Translations under genes and position numbers: made by a program
Shown: piece after piece, positions 9,343 through 18,851 of the stretch
How positions within the stretch are numbered: position 1 is the stretch's first letter
Layout of the letters: each line of letters begins with the position of its first letter
Notes under the pieces: generated by a model
Database searches by the model: none
Seen by the model: only the letters and a program-made list of their open reading frames with translations
What the model was told of the DNA's origin: nothing
Assembly (NCBI RefSeq): GCF_001931485.1
Contig: NZ_MSDV01000012.1
Coordinates: 62,001-126,000, forward strand
DNA: 64,000 bases
Direction of reading: 5' to 3'
Origin: Burkholderia sp. SRS-W-2-2016
GTDB taxonomy: Bacteria; Pseudomonadota; Gammaproteobacteria; Burkholderiales; Burkholderiaceae

Positions 9343-10206
9343 TCAGTGCCGCGCTTCGCCAGGTGCTGTGCCTTTGCCGGGCGCCGGCGGGGTTTCGTCG
9401 TCGTCGCTGCTGCGGGCCCAGAAGAAGCGGTCCGGCATATACGAGCCCATGCCCGGCCGGAATGCATTGCGCACCGCCTGATACAGATACTCCTGGCTCT
9501 CGCGTACCGCCTCGGCGGGCTCCTGGCCGTTGGCCAGCAAAGCCGCGATCGCCGAACCGAGCGTATCGGTCAGGCCGGTCAACCGATGGCTCGCGCGGTC
9601 CCACGTGTCCTGGCGCAACTGGCCGTCTTCGCTGAACAGCGTGTTGACGAGCCGGTGCGAGCCGGTTTCCGTCGACAGAATGTACTCGCAGCCCTGCGCC
9701 AGCAGATGCGAGATTGCCGCGTCGAGGCTCGGCGCTTCGGCGTCGCCATCGGGCTGCGCGAGCGCGAGCAGCGCCGTCGCATCGGCGACCAGCAGCGTGG
9801 TTTGCGGCGCCAGCAGATCGGCGATCGCTTCGCGCAGTTCGTCGGCGGCGAGCACGTGTTCGTCGTCGAGCGTGAAGTCGGGGGCGAGGATCAGCGGGAT
9901 GTTGTCGTAGTCGGCGACCACTTCCGCGATCGCGCTGACCACTTCGGCGCGGGTGCACGCGCCGACCTTGAACGCGGCGACCGGCATGTCCTCGAGCAGC
10001 ATGCGCGCCTGGGTCGCGACGACGTCCGGGTCGAGTCCGGTGACTTCGTCGCAGTTGGCCGAATCGCGCACGGTGTAGCCCGTGAGCACGGAGACGCCGT
10101 GGCAGCCCATGCTGGCAAGAGTCATCAGGTCGGCTTGCAGGCCGGACCCGCCGGTGGGGTCGGAGAGGCCGAAGGTGAGGACGATCGGAGGCGTGTCGCT
10201 GGGCAT
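9343..10206 (-). CDS. ThiD-family (hydroxymethylpyrimidine kinase-like) protein, divergent
   Basis: Ribokinase-fold protein of the HMP/HMP-P kinase (ThiD) family, 287 residues. The N-terminal substrate loop is present (GLSDPTGGSGLQADL, residues 13-27). The rest is unusual. The family's DPVMVAKSG-type segment reads LILAPDFTLDDEH (about 105-117). The TPN.PEAE segment is replaced by LLVADATALLAL. The GTGCTLS anion-hole/catalytic motif near the C-terminus reads GLTDTLGSAIAAL (211-223), so the catalytic cysteine and its glycines are missing. It may have a changed substrate or have lost kinase activity. An unconserved 25-residue charged tail follows. It is divergent from rubredoxin, an arrangement I remember from other beta-proteobacteria. 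The thiD name is withheld because of the missing motifs. Confidence 0.8.
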   Translation of the reverse strand: MPSDTPPIVLTFGLSDPTGGSGLQADLMTLASMGCHGVSVLTGYTVRDSANCDEVTGLDPDVVATQARMLLEDMPVAAFKVGACTRAEVVSAIAEVVADYDNIPLILAPDFTLDDEHVLAADELREAIADLLAPQTTLLVADATALLALAQPDGDAEAPSLDAAISHLLAQGCEYILSTETGSHRLVNTLFSEDGQLRQDTWDRASHRLTGLTDTLGSAIAALLANGQEPAEAVRESQEYLYQAVRNAFRPGMGSYMPDRFFWARSSDDDETPPAPGKGTAPGEARH

Positions 10207-10476
10207 GAATTGAGTAAAAGGTGCGGTTTTCGGCGCGCGAGGCGCAATTGGCTCAATTATGCGGCCTAAACCGCGCCGGGGGCGTTTTTTCGCGCGGCGC
10301 CGGCGCGCGCACCGTCACGTGGCATGACGCCGCAAGCGTCGCGAAAGGCGTCCGCGGCCGCCCCGTCGAAGGCCGGCGCACGCTACGATTGCGCGTTTTC
10401 GATTGCTAGGCATGGGGGCGCCAACACGGTACCATCATGGCTCCCGTTTCCACGGACTCAACGACGCGACACAAGA

Positions 10477-10647
10477 ATGGAATATCAAAGCTGGATGTGC
10501 CTGATTTGCGGCTGGATTTACGACGAAGAAGCCGGCTTGCCGGACGAAGGCATTGCGCCGGGCACGCGCTGGGAAGACGTTCCCATCAACTGGACCTGTC
10601 CGGAGTGCGGAGCCCGCAAGGAAGACTTCGAGATGGTGCAGATCTGA
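10477..10647 (+). CDS. rubA: Rubredoxin
   Basis: Small iron protein that carries one electron between cytoplasmic redox enzymes. It is 56 residues, exactly the family size, with the two iron-ligating pairs MCLICGW and CPECGA and the aromatic core (YDEEAGLPDEGI, GTRWEDVP, NWTCPECG). The ATG at 10477 is chosen because the preceding in-frame residues have no homology to rubredoxins. It is divergent from the ThiD-like gene across 270 bp. Confidence 0.97.
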   Translation: MEYQSWMCLICGWIYDEEAGLPDEGIAPGTRWEDVPINWTCPECGARKEDFEMVQI

Positions 10648-10660
10648 AGCTTGCCGGGCC

Positions 10661-10676
10661 GCCGGCTTCGGCCGGC
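10661..10676 (+). other. GC hairpin with TTCG tetraloop after rubredoxin
   Basis: gccggc-TTCG-gccggc lies 13 bp after the rubredoxin stop. The stable tetraloop suggests a real RNA hairpin, but no T-run follows, so it may be a processing or Rho-assisted end and not a true intrinsic terminator. Confidence 0.3.
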
Positions 10677-10923
10677 TGATCTCAGGTCCGGGTCGTGATG
10701 CAGGTTGCAGTCCGATTCTCGTCGGGTTTTTCTGGTCTTTCCGGGCCGGCCGCGTCGAAGCCTGACGCCGCCGGCACCGAGTCTCATCCTGGCGGCGCGG
10801 AACATCGTTGGGCGCGCCGTGTCGCAACGGTAGTCCGTGATTGTCCTGTCGCCGGTTCGCGCGTTGGCCGAGCACTCTGCAGCGGCGCGAAGCGACGATC
10901 CGTCAGCTTCGTGCCGCCTGCCC

Positions 10924-12330
10924 ATGACTCTTCGATCCGCAGCACCCGTTTCCCTCGATGCCCTGCCTAACCCGCGCGGCGGTGCGGTCCGCGCCGCCGA
11001 GCTGGCGCTCGCCGAGGCGTCGCTTGCGTTCGAGCGCCACGCCGAAAGCGGCGCCGCTCTGCTGCGTGCGTCCTATGCGCTGCGCACCGCCGGCTGGTTC
11101 AGCGCGCAGCGTTTCGCCGATGCGCTGGTGCGGCTGTCGCCGCTAGCGGGCGCCGAGGCGGCCGAAGCGGAAAGCGCCCGTCCGGTGTTCGGCGCGGCGC
11201 TGCACGAATTTCGCGCGGCGCTCGAGCGCCACAATCTGCGCGAGCTGAGCTGCTCGCCGACCCTGTTCAATCACTACGGCGAACTGTGCGCGCAACTGGC
11301 CGACCACACGCCAGGCTCCGCGGTCGGCTTCGAAGACCTCGCGCTGTGCGCGCGGCCGGTGCCGCCGGCATCGATGCACGCGCACCCGGCCGAGCTGCTC
11401 GCGCATCTGCGGGTCCGTTACGAGCGCGCGTTGTTGCCCGTGTTGCGCTCGCAGGCCGATACCGGCAGCGCGGTCGCGCTTGCCGTCACCCATGCCGGGC
11501 TCGACGAACTCGATGCGGTGTTCGTCGAACTGGCCGGTCCCGATCCCTATGACTTCTGGCGGCTCGCGCGAGCCTGCGCGAAGGCCTTGCGCGCGCGCGG
11601 CCATGCGGCCCGCGACACCGATACCCGGCGCTTCTACGCGCGCTGCAATCTGGCGCTCGCCGATCATGCGCGCGGCATCGAGCGGGCGCCGCGTTCGCTG
11701 GTGCGCGCGACGCTCGCGCTGCTGTGGCGCGACTACGCGCTGTTCGGCGCGGCCGCCGAAGATGCCGATCAGGTCGAGGTGCTGCGCGATTACGGGCTGA
11801 CCGTCGACTGGCACGTGGCCGGCACGCAGTCGTCGGAAATGCTGTGGGAGGCGGGCGCGCAGCAGGCTCAGGCGTTGTCGTCGACGCGTGAGCTCGGCGT
11901 GCTGACCGTCAACGCGAATGCTTACGAAGACTTTCTGCAGACCGCCGACGCGTCGATCCAGGCGTTGGCCGCCCATGCGCGCGCGGCCGATCAACCGGAG
12001 AAGGCCGATCCGAGCGAAGCGCTGCAGGCGGGCGATGCCGCTTACCGGCTCGGCGCCGCGGCCTGCGCGCTCGGCCTCGGTCACGTCGCGTTGCTCGCCG
12101 ATGCGCTGGGGCTCGCGTGGCGGCGTCGCGCGCATGCGGGTGTCGCGACGCCCGCGGTGCGCGCGCATGTGATCGTCGGTGCGCCAGCGGCGGCCACGCT
12201 CGAACAGGCCGCCGAAGTGTTGCGCGCGACGCTGCACCAGGTCGCCGCGGGCGTCGCGCCGGCCGGCGGAGGGCAGTTGCAGGCGACGCTTGGCGCGCTC
12301 ACGCGCGCGATCGAGCAGGGCGGCGCGTGA
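10924..12330 (+). CDS. Degenerate chemosensory HPt protein (ChpA/PilL N-terminus- or FimL-like), probable
   Basis: An all-alpha protein of 468 residues from the ATG at 10924; the start is uncertain because no clear ribosome site is visible. I cannot assign it firmly. Its pattern resembles the N-terminal HPt-like repeats of type IV pilus chemosensory kinases (ChpA/PilL) and the stand-alone FimL. Near residue 365 it reads GDAAYRLGAAACALGLGHVALLADAL, in the layout of an HPt helix pair (xxHxLKGAAxxLGLxxLAxLA), but the phosphorylatable histidine is replaced (AYRLGAA). No kinase, CheW or receiver domain is present. Its place right after rubredoxin and before yqgE is where related bacteria, as I remember, carry pilG/H/I/J-type genes, so it may be what is left of, or a helper to, that system. 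Alternative: an unrelated Ala-rich helical protein. Confidence 0.55.
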   Translation: MTLRSAAPVSLDALPNPRGGAVRAAELALAEASLAFERHAESGAALLRASYALRTAGWFSAQRFADALVRLSPLAGAEAAEAESARPVFGAALHEFRAALERHNLRELSCSPTLFNHYGELCAQLADHTPGSAVGFEDLALCARPVPPASMHAHPAELLAHLRVRYERALLPVLRSQADTGSAVALAVTHAGLDELDAVFVELAGPDPYDFWRLARACAKALRARGHAARDTDTRRFYARCNLALADHARGIERAPRSLVRATLALLWRDYALFGAAAEDADQVEVLRDYGLTVDWHVAGTQSSEMLWEAGAQQAQALSSTRELGVLTVNANAYEDFLQTADASIQALAAHARAADQPEKADPSEALQAGDAAYRLGAAACALGLGHVALLADALGLAWRRRAHAGVATPAVRAHVIVGAPAAATLEQAAEVLRATLHQVAAGVAPAGGGQLQATLGALTRAIEQGGA

Positions 12331-12747
12331 GCATGCGCTCGAGCCTGTTCAGCGGCGGGGCCTGAGCGCTGGGCGCGATGCCGGGGCGTATGTTGCCTGC
12401 GCGATGCGGTTCCAGATGCGGCGGCCCGCGCGACGCTCGCCGAACCTCGCGCGCCCGGGCCGCGATGCGGTGCTGGGCACTGCCTGGCCAGCCCATTTGA
12501 AGCGACGCATCGAGAACCCGTTCAACCTGTCCCGATCACCCGCTGGAGCGTAACCGGCGAGCCGCGTCGAACGTCAGGTTCCGCGCGCTGTTTCACCGCT
12601 TGATCGCGGCATGGCGCGAGCCGCGCGCGTGATAGAGTGCAACCTGATCCGGCGTCGATGGCATGCGGAACGCGCATTGCAGCACCTCGCTACGGCGATG
12701 CTCAACGCAGCCCGCCATCCCGCATCGTCTTTGCTAAAATCCCAACT
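12331..12747. other. Intergenic region before yqgE, no gene seen
   Basis: 417 bp without a supportable gene. A possible -10 for yqgE (TAAAAT at about 12735-12740) lies very close to the ATG, which would make a nearly leaderless transcript; no matching -35 is clear. The start of the stretch is GC-rich coding-like DNA without a family match. Confidence 0.3.
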
Positions 12748-13326
12748 ATGTCCAAGAGTACCGATCGCATCAATCTGACCAACCAGTTCCTGATCGCCAT
12801 GCCGAACATGGCCGATCCGACGTTTTCAGGAACGGTGGTCTACCTTTGCGATCACAGTGAGCGCGGCGCGCTCGGCCTCGTGATCAACCGGCCGACCGAT
12901 ATCGACCTGCAGGCGCTCTTCAATCGCATCGATCTGAAGCTCGAGATCGAACCGCTTCTCCATGTTCCCGTCTACTTCGGCGGCCCGGTGCAAACCGAGC
13001 GCGGCTTCGTGCTGCACGATCCGAAAAGCGGCAGCGGCTATACGTCGTCGATGTCGGTGCCGGGCGGGCTCGAAATGACCACCTCGAAAGACGTGCTCGA
13101 AGCCGTCGCGAGCGGCACGGGTCCCGAGCGTTTTCTGCTGACGCTCGGCCATGCCGGCTGGGGCGCCGGTCAGCTCGAAGACGAAATCTCCAAGAACGGC
13201 TGGCTGACGGTCGAGGCCGATCCGAAGATCGTCTTCGACGTACCCGCCGAAGACCGGCTCGAAGCGGCGCTCGCGCTGCTGGGCGTGTCGCTGTCGATGC
13301 TGTCCGGCGAAGCCGGGCACGCATGA
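12748..13326 (+). CDS. yqgE: YqgE/AlgH family protein
   Basis: A conserved 192-residue cytoplasmic protein of the YqgE/AlgH (UPF0301) family; the molecular role is not settled. Family motifs seen: [55 protein letters not shown] and the [13 protein letters not shown] signature. The ATG at 12748 (MSKSTDRI) is preferred, since residues encoded upstream do not belong to the family. It is followed after 10 bp by ruvX, a pairing conserved in many proteobacteria. Confidence 0.95.
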   Translation: MSKSTDRINLTNQFLIAMPNMADPTFSGTVVYLCDHSERGALGLVINRPTDIDLQALFNRIDLKLEIEPLLHVPVYFGGPVQTERGFVLHDPKSGSGYTSSMSVPGGLEMTTSKDVLEAVASGTGPERFLLTLGHAGWGAGQLEDEISKNGWLTVEADPKIVFDVPAEDRLEAALALLGVSLSMLSGEAGHA

Positions 13327-13336
13327 GAGGGCAGGC

Positions 13337-13777
13337 ATGAGTCAGTCGGCCGGACGTGAGGCGACGCTGCTTGCGTTCGACTACGGGGTAAAACGCATCG
13401 GCGTGGCGGTCGGCAATTCGCTGACGCGCCTCGCGCAGCCGCTCGTCGTCGTACAGAACCACAGCAAGGACTATCGCTTCGAGGCGCTCGGCAAGCTGAT
13501 CGCCGAATGGAAGCCCGACGCGCTGATCGTCGGTTTGCCGATGCATCCCGACGGCACCCCGCACGAGCGCACGCAGCTCGCGAAGCGCTTCGGCAACCAG
13601 CTGAACGGCCGCTTCAATCTGCCGGTCACGTGGGTCGACGAACGTTATTCGTCGGTCGAGGCCGAGGCGGAAATCCGCGCCGGCAACGGCCGCGCCGACA
13701 TGCTCGACGCGCAGGCCGCGAGCATCATCCTCCAGCAATATCTAGACGGACTTTCCGACGATCATGAGTTCCATTGA
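13337..13777 (+). CDS. ruvX: Putative pre-16S rRNA nuclease / Holliday-junction resolvase-like YqgF
   Basis: RNase H-fold nuclease of the YqgF/RuvX family, implicated in 16S rRNA 5'-end maturation. It is 146 residues, normal size. The catalytic Asp is in [15 protein letters not shown], followed by [11 protein letters not shown] and the C-terminal acidic residues in [15 protein letters not shown]. It sits between yqgE (10-bp gap) and pyrR (14-bp overlap), so the three are probably translated from one message. Confidence 0.95.
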   Translation: MSQSAGREATLLAFDYGVKRIGVAVGNSLTRLAQPLVVVQNHSKDYRFEALGKLIAEWKPDALIVGLPMHPDGTPHERTQLAKRFGNQLNGRFNLPVTWVDERYSSVEAEAEIRAGNGRADMLDAQAASIILQQYLDGLSDDHEFH

Positions 13778-14303
13778 CGCCGAAGCGCTGTATCGCGCGT
13801 TGCTCGACCAGATTCGCGCGGCCTACGGCGAGCGGCTCGCCGCCGCGCCCGGCAGTGCCGATGCGGTGGTGCTGGCCGGCATTTATAGCGGCGGCGCGTG
13901 GCTCGCCGAGCGGCTCGCGCGCGACCTGAACGTGCCGGATTTCGGCGTGGTGAACGTCGCGTTGCATCGCGACGACTACGCGAAGAAAGGCCTGCACGCG
14001 CAGGCGAGCCCGACCTCGTTGCCGTTCGCGGTCGACGGCAGCCGCATCGTGCTGGTCGACGACGTGCTGTACACCGGCCGCACGATTCGCGCGGCGCTCA
14101 ACGAGCTGTACGACTATGGCCGCCCGGCCGCGGTCGAACTCGCGGTGCTCGCCGATCGCGGCGGCCGCGAGTTGCCGGTGGCGGCGCGCTTCGTCGGCGG
14201 CACGGTGGACGTGCCCGCCAACGCGACGCTGGTGCTGGCCCGCGACGAGAACGGCGCCGGCGGCCAGCGGTTTTCTTTTCACACCGAAGCACGCGTCGAT
14301 TGA
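13764..14303 (+). CDS. pyrR: Bifunctional PyrR-type regulator / uracil phosphoribosyltransferase
   Basis: PRTase-fold protein of 179 residues. In Gram-positives PyrR binds pyr mRNA to attenuate it and has weak UPRTase activity; in proteobacteria the regulatory role is less clear. The PRPP-binding loop is [18 protein letters not shown], and the [13 protein letters not shown] and VALHRDDY segments are typical. It overlaps ruvX by 14 bp and precedes pyrB by 80 bp. I saw no convincing attenuator hairpin with terminator in the 80-bp leader of pyrB, so RNA-based control here is only a possibility. Confidence 0.93.
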   Translation: MSSIDAEALYRALLDQIRAAYGERLAAAPGSADAVVLAGIYSGGAWLAERLARDLNVPDFGVVNVALHRDDYAKKGLHAQASPTSLPFAVDGSRIVLVDDVLYTGRTIRAALNELYDYGRPAAVELAVLADRGGRELPVAARFVGGTVDVPANATLVLARDENGAGGQRFSFHTEARVD

Positions 14304-14383
14304 AATTCGCGTAGCCCGCGAGCATCGCCCCAGTGCGCGGCGACACCGATCACGTTGTAGTCCGTATTTGAAGCAGGTACACC

Positions 14384-15409
14384 ATGAACACCGCCACCCA
14401 GGCTCCGCAGGATTCCTCCGCTAGCGCGTCCGAGCGCTTTCGTTACGGCTTCCTGAAGGGCAACCCGCAGCTCACGAAAAACGGCGAGCTCAAACATCTG
14501 TTGTCGATCGAGGGTCTGCCGAAGGCCATCGTCAACCAGATTCTCGATACCGCGGATCAATTCGTCAGCGTCACCGATCGCGAAGTGAAGAAGGTGCCGT
14601 TGCTGCGCGGCAAATCGGTGTTCAATCTGTTCTTCGAGAACTCGACGCGCACCCGCACCACCTTCGAGATCGCGGCCACCCGCCTGTCCGCCGACGTGCT
14701 GAACCTGAACATCAACGCGTCGTCGACCAGCAAGGGCGAATCGCTGCTCGACACGATCAACAATCTGTCGGCGATGCACGCGGATCTGTTCGTCGTGCGT
14801 CATGCGTCGAGCGGCGCGCCGTATCTGATTGCGCAGCACTGTGCGCCGCACGTGCACGTGATCAACGCCGGCGACGGCCGGCACGCGCACCCCACCCAGG
14901 GGCTGCTCGACATGTACACGATCCGCCACTACAAGAAGGACTTCACGAAGCTGCGCGTGGCGATCGTCGGCGACATTCTGCATTCGCGCGTCGCGCGCTC
15001 CGACATCCACGCGCTGACCACGCTCGGCGTGCCCGAGGTGCGCGCGATCGGTCCGCGCACGCTGCTGCCGGGCGGCCTCGAACAGATGGGCGTGCGGGTG
15101 TTCCACAACCTCGACGAAGGTCTGAAGGACGTCGACGTGATCATCATGCTGCGTCTGCAGAACGAGCGCATGAGCGGCGCGCTGCTGCCGTCGTCGCAGG
15201 AATACTTCAAGAGCTGGGGCCTGACGCCCGAGCGTCTCGCCCTCGCCGCGCCCGATGCAATCGTGATGCACCCCGGTCCGATGAACCGCGGCGTCGAGAT
15301 CGACTCGCAGGTCGCGGACGGCCCGCAATCGGTGATCCTGAACCAGGTGACGTTCGGGATCGCGGTGCGCATGGCGGTGATGGGCATCGTCGCGGGCAAT
15401 AACGACTGA
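14384..15409 (+). CDS. pyrB: Aspartate carbamoyltransferase catalytic subunit
   Basis: Condenses carbamoyl phosphate with aspartate, the committed step of pyrimidine synthesis. It has 341 residues with the carbamoyl-phosphate motif [13 protein letters not shown], the [12 protein letters not shown] loop (active-site Ser/Lys), [12 protein letters not shown] and [11 protein letters not shown]. The N-terminal extension of about 30 residues is typical of the larger class of ATCases (Pseudomonas type) that assemble with an inactive dihydroorotase, here encoded 49 bp downstream; no pyrI is present. Confidence 0.97.
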   Translation: MNTATQAPQDSSASASERFRYGFLKGNPQLTKNGELKHLLSIEGLPKAIVNQILDTADQFVSVTDREVKKVPLLRGKSVFNLFFENSTRTRTTFEIAATRLSADVLNLNINASSTSKGESLLDTINNLSAMHADLFVVRHASSGAPYLIAQHCAPHVHVINAGDGRHAHPTQGLLDMYTIRHYKKDFTKLRVAIVGDILHSRVARSDIHALTTLGVPEVRAIGPRTLLPGGLEQMGVRVFHNLDEGLKDVDVIIMLRLQNERMSGALLPSSQEYFKSWGLTPERLALAAPDAIVMHPGPMNRGVEIDSQVADGPQSVILNQVTFGIAVRMAVMGIVAGNND

Positions 15410-15458
15410 TCAGGAAGCCGAAGCACCGGCTGAACCACAGGTTTAACAAAGGCAGCGC

Positions 15459-16739
15459 ATGAAGATTCATATTCAAGGCGGCACGCTGATCGATCCGGCA
15501 GCGGGCACCGAACAGCAGCAGGACATTTTTATCGCCGACGGCAAGATCGCTGCAATCGGCAGCGCGCCGGCCGGTTTCCAGGCCGAACGCACGATCGACG
15601 CGAGCGGTCTGACGGTCGCGCCCGGTCTGGTCGACCTGTGCGCGCGGCTGCGCGAGCCGGGTTACGAGCACAAGGCGACGCTCAAGTCGGAAATGGCCGC
15701 GGCGGTCGCGGGCGGCGTGACGAGCCTCGTGTGTCCGCCGGACACCGATCCGACGCTCGACGAACCCGGTCTCGTCGAAATGCTGCGGTATCGCGCGCGC
15801 AACCTGCATCAGGCGCACGTGTATCCGCTCGGCGCGCTGACGGTCGGTCTGAAGGGGCAGGTGATCACCGAGATGGTCGAGCTGACCGAAGCGGGTTGCG
15901 TCGGCTTTTCGCAGGCCGATACGCCGATCGTCGATACCCAGGTGATGATGCGCGCGCTGCAGTACGCGAAGACCTACGGTTTCACCACGTGGCTGCGTCC
16001 GGTCGATGCGTATCTTGGCAAGGGCGGCGTCGCCGCGAGCGGCGCGCTGGCGTCGCGGCTCGGTCTGTCGGGCGTGCCGGTCGCCGCCGAAACGATCGCA
16101 CTCCATACGATCTTCGAACTGGTCCGCGTGACCGGCGCGCGCGTGCATATTTCGCACGTGTCGTCGGCGGCCGGCGTCGAGCTGGTGCGCGCGGCCAAGG
16201 CCGAGGGGCTGCCGGTGTCGTGCGACGTCACCGTGAACCACGTGCATCTGATCGATCTCGACATCGGTTACTTCGACGCGCAGTTCCGCCTCGACCCGCC
16301 GCTGCGTCAGCAGCGCGATCGCGAAGCGATCCGCGCGGGCCTCGTCGACGGCACGATCGACGCGATCTGCTCGGCCCACACGCCGGTCGACGACGACGAA
16401 AAGCTGCTGCCGTTCGCCGAGGCGACGCCGGGCGCGACCGGTCTCGAGCTGTTCCTGTCGCTGACGGTCAAATGGGCCGACGAAGCGGGCGTGCCGCTCG
16501 CCACCGCGCTGAACCGCATCACCACTGCGCCCGCGCGGGTGCTCGGTCTCGAAGCGGCCGGCAGCGTCGCGGTCGGCGCGGTCGCCGATCTGTGCGTGTT
16601 CGATCGTCGCGCGCACTGGCGCGTCGAGCCGCGCGTGTTGAAGAGCCAAGGGCACAACACGCCGTTCCTCGGCTACGAACTGCCGGCCTGCGTGCGGGCG
16701 ACCGTCGTGGCGGGCCGGCTCGCGTACGAAGCGCGCTGA
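15459..16739 (+). CDS. pyrX: Non-catalytic dihydroorotase homologue (PyrC', ATCase partner)
   Basis: A 426-residue amidohydrolase-fold protein homologous to dihydroorotase but lacking metal ligands. The canonical DxHxHxREPG reads DLCARLREPG (residues 59-68), so both histidines are lost. The later ICSDHAPH-type motif reads ICSAHTPV, losing the catalytic aspartate. HISHVSS is kept. In Pseudomonas such a dead PyrC' is a structural subunit required for ATCase assembly, which fits its position right after pyrB. An active PyrC must be encoded elsewhere. Often annotated simply as dihydroorotase, which would be misleading. Confidence 0.92.
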   Translation: MKIHIQGGTLIDPAAGTEQQQDIFIADGKIAAIGSAPAGFQAERTIDASGLTVAPGLVDLCARLREPGYEHKATLKSEMAAAVAGGVTSLVCPPDTDPTLDEPGLVEMLRYRARNLHQAHVYPLGALTVGLKGQVITEMVELTEAGCVGFSQADTPIVDTQVMMRALQYAKTYGFTTWLRPVDAYLGKGGVAASGALASRLGLSGVPVAAETIALHTIFELVRVTGARVHISHVSSAAGVELVRAAKAEGLPVSCDVTVNHVHLIDLDIGYFDAQFRLDPPLRQQRDREAIRAGLVDGTIDAICSAHTPVDDDEKLLPFAEATPGATGLELFLSLTVKWADEAGVPLATALNRITTAPARVLGLEAAGSVAVGAVADLCVFDRRAHWRVEPRVLKSQGHNTPFLGYELPACVRATVVAGRLAYEAR

Positions 16740-16783
16740 GCCGCCGCGTTCCGGTTTCGCTCCACTCAGGGAAAGCTCCGGCC

Positions 16784-17635
16784 ATGAAGCTCGCGTTACG
16801 CAAGGTCCGTCTCATCGCTCATCTGCTGCACGGCATGTGGACCGTCGCGACGCGTTTTCCGAACGCGAGCGCCGAGCGGCGTCACGCGCTCAATCGCGCG
16901 TGGTCGCTGAAGATGCTGCGGCTGTGCGGGATGCGCGTCGTCGTGCACAACGACGCGGCGCGGCTCGATCGCGGCGCGCTGGTGGTCGCCAATCACATCT
17001 CGTGGATCGACATCTACGTGATCAATGCGTGGCGGCCGACGCCGTTCGTGTCGAAGGCGGAAATCCGCCAGTGGCCGCTGGTCGGCTGGCTTGCGCAGCA
17101 GCTCGATACGGTGTTCATCCAGCGCGAGAAGCGCAGTGACGCGAAGCGGATCATGCACGAACTCGCGGATCGTTTGAGCGCCGGCGAGCTGATGTGCGTG
17201 TTTCCGGAGGGCACGACGTCGAACGGGCTCGCGCTGCTGCCGTTTCACGCGAATATGTTTCAGGCCGCGGTGTCGGCCGGCGCGCCGGTACAGCCGGTGT
17301 GCATCATGTATGAAGACGCGGCGGGTAAGCAGTCGACCGCGCCCGCATATATCGACGATCTGTCGCTATCCGATTCGCTCGATATGCTGTTGCGCGGCGG
17401 CCCGCTGACCGCTCATGTGTATGTCGGCGCGCCGCTTGCGCCTGGCGCGGACCGCCGCGAGCTGGCGGCGCAGGCGCAGCAGGTGGTGGCCGGTGCGCTG
17501 TCCGATTTGCAGCGCGGTCAGGCGCCGACCGGCGCGCTCGCGCAGGAGCGCGAAACCAACGCGACTGCATCGACTGCCGTCGGCGCGGCGGACCCGCTGA
17601 TCGAGCCAGTCGATCAATCGGGGCGCTCTGCCTGA
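16784..17635 (+). CDS. plsC: 1-acyl-sn-glycerol-3-phosphate acyltransferase
   Basis: Membrane-bound acyltransferase that converts lysophosphatidate to phosphatidate. It has 283 residues from the ATG at 16784, which follows AGGGAAAG; the frame is open further upstream, but those residues overlap the dihydroorotase gene and have no family match. The acyltransferase motifs are NHISWID (HxxxxD), the FIQREKRSDA block and VFPEGTTSNG. A disordered tail of about 50 residues closes the protein. It is 44 bp after the PyrC' gene and probably the last gene of the yqgE-ruvX-pyrR-pyrB-pyrC' unit. Confidence 0.93.
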   Translation: MKLALRKVRLIAHLLHGMWTVATRFPNASAERRHALNRAWSLKMLRLCGMRVVVHNDAARLDRGALVVANHISWIDIYVINAWRPTPFVSKAEIRQWPLVGWLAQQLDTVFIQREKRSDAKRIMHELADRLSAGELMCVFPEGTTSNGLALLPFHANMFQAAVSAGAPVQPVCIMYEDAAGKQSTAPAYIDDLSLSDSLDMLLRGGPLTAHVYVGAPLAPGADRRELAAQAQQVVAGALSDLQRGQAPTGALAQERETNATASTAVGAADPLIEPVDQSGRSA

Positions 17636-17640
17636 GTTCA

Positions 17641-17668
17641 TGCCGCTGGCTCGAACTCGCCAGTGGCA
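17641..17668. other. Hairpin between convergent plsC and apaH
   Basis: A 10-bp stem (17641-17650 with 17659-17668, one G-T wobble) with an 8-nt loop starts 5 bp after the plsC stop. No T-run follows on either strand, so I call it only a possible transcript end. Confidence 0.35.
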
Positions 17669-17795
17669 CGATCGCGATGCCCGGGAACACCGCGGCGGCG
17701 CGCCGAGCATAGACTTGCTCCGGTTCGAGTCGCCACGCGCGCGGACATGGCGCGACGATCAGCGCCTCGCCCAACCCGCCTTCAATCCCTTCCAG

Positions 17796-18668
17796 TCAAT
17801 TCCCGCCGCGCGGCACCGCGCAAGCATCGCAATCGACCTGGGTCAGCGTGCGTTCCGCCGGATGCTTCGCGAGCGTTACCGCGGACAGCTTCTGGCCCCA
17901 CACGCAGCCCGAATCGAGCCCGACCAGGTTGTCGCGCATCAGCAGGCCGAGCGCCGCCCAATGGCCGAACACGACGGTGACGTCGGCGGTCCGGCGCGAG
18001 TGCGCGTCGAACCACGGCACACAGCCGGCCGGCGCCGAAGCGAGCGTGCCGCTGCTGCTGAAATCCATCGTGCCGTCGGGGGTGCAAAAGCGCATCCGCG
18101 TGAGCGCGCTGCAGGTGACGCGCAGACGTTCGATCCCCTTGAGCGCCGGCGTCCAGCGATTCGGCTCGTTGCCGTACAGACCCGCGAGCGTCTCCTTCCA
18201 GTTCGGCGCGCGCAGCGCGCGCTGCAATTCGTCGGCCAGTTCCAGCGTGAGCGCGACGTCCCATTGCGGCAGCACGCCCGCGTGCACCATCAGCATGCCG
18301 TGCTCGAAATGCGCGAGCGGCCGGTGGCGTACCCATTCGAGCAGATCGGCCGCGTCGGGCGCGGCGAGGATCTCGTCGATCGTGTCGCCTTTCTTCGACT
18401 TGCGAATCCCCGCCGACACCGACAGCAGATGCAGATCGTGATTGCCGAGCACCGGCACCGCCCGCTCGCCGAGCGCGATCACGTCGCGCAGCGTCGCCAG
18501 CGATTCCGGTCCCCGGTTGATCAGGTCGCCGGCGAACCACAACGGCGTGCCGGCCGGCGGCGCGGCCTTCGCGAGCAGTTGTTCGAACGGCTTGCGACAG
18601 CCTTGCAGATCGCCGAACGCAAGAGGGACCGGGGAAGTGGACGGGCTGGAAGCGGTGGACGGTGTCAT
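17796..18668 (-). CDS. apaH: Symmetrical bis(5'-nucleosyl)-tetraphosphatase
   Basis: Hydrolyses Ap4A to two ADP and can remove Np4 caps from RNA. It is a metallophosphoesterase of 290 residues from the ATG at 18668. Motifs: [15 protein letters not shown] (GDxxG), [13 protein letters not shown] (GDxxxRG), [10 protein letters not shown] (GNHD) and FGHWAAL near the C-terminus. The canonical first motif (GDxHG) has Q for H, as is common in ApaH. The reading frame stays open far upstream, but only from this ATG on does it match the family. In Burkholderia apaH flanks the O-antigen locus, as here. Confidence 0.95.
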   Translation of the reverse strand: MTPSTASSPSTSPVPLAFGDLQGCRKPFEQLLAKAAPPAGTPLWFAGDLINRGPESLATLRDVIALGERAVPVLGNHDLHLLSVSAGIRKSKKGDTIDEILAAPDAADLLEWVRHRPLAHFEHGMLMVHAGVLPQWDVALTLELADELQRALRAPNWKETLAGLYGNEPNRWTPALKGIERLRVTCSALTRMRFCTPDGTMDFSSSGTLASAPAGCVPWFDAHSRRTADVTVVFGHWAALGLLMRDNLVGLDSGCVWGQKLSAVTLAKHPAERTLTQVDCDACAVPRGGN

Positions 18669-18851
18669 CAAACGAAGTGGAAGCAATTCGATACACGCGG
18701 CGACGCAGGAGACGTGCCGCGGTGGGCGGTGCAGCAAGTGAGCGTGACATAATAGCCCGTTTGACGTTCGGATATCGCGCCTTCGGTTGGCGGACGCCGC
18801 TCGCCGGCCAAGCACGAGAACCGCGCGCGTTATTGCGCCACAACAAACAGG

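Noticed and set aside
15638..16783. Plus-strand frame upstream of plsC that would make a 665-residue protein
   Set aside because: The part before 16784 is an Arg/Ala-rich out-of-frame reading of the dihydroorotase-like gene; plsC homology and its ribosome site begin at 16784.
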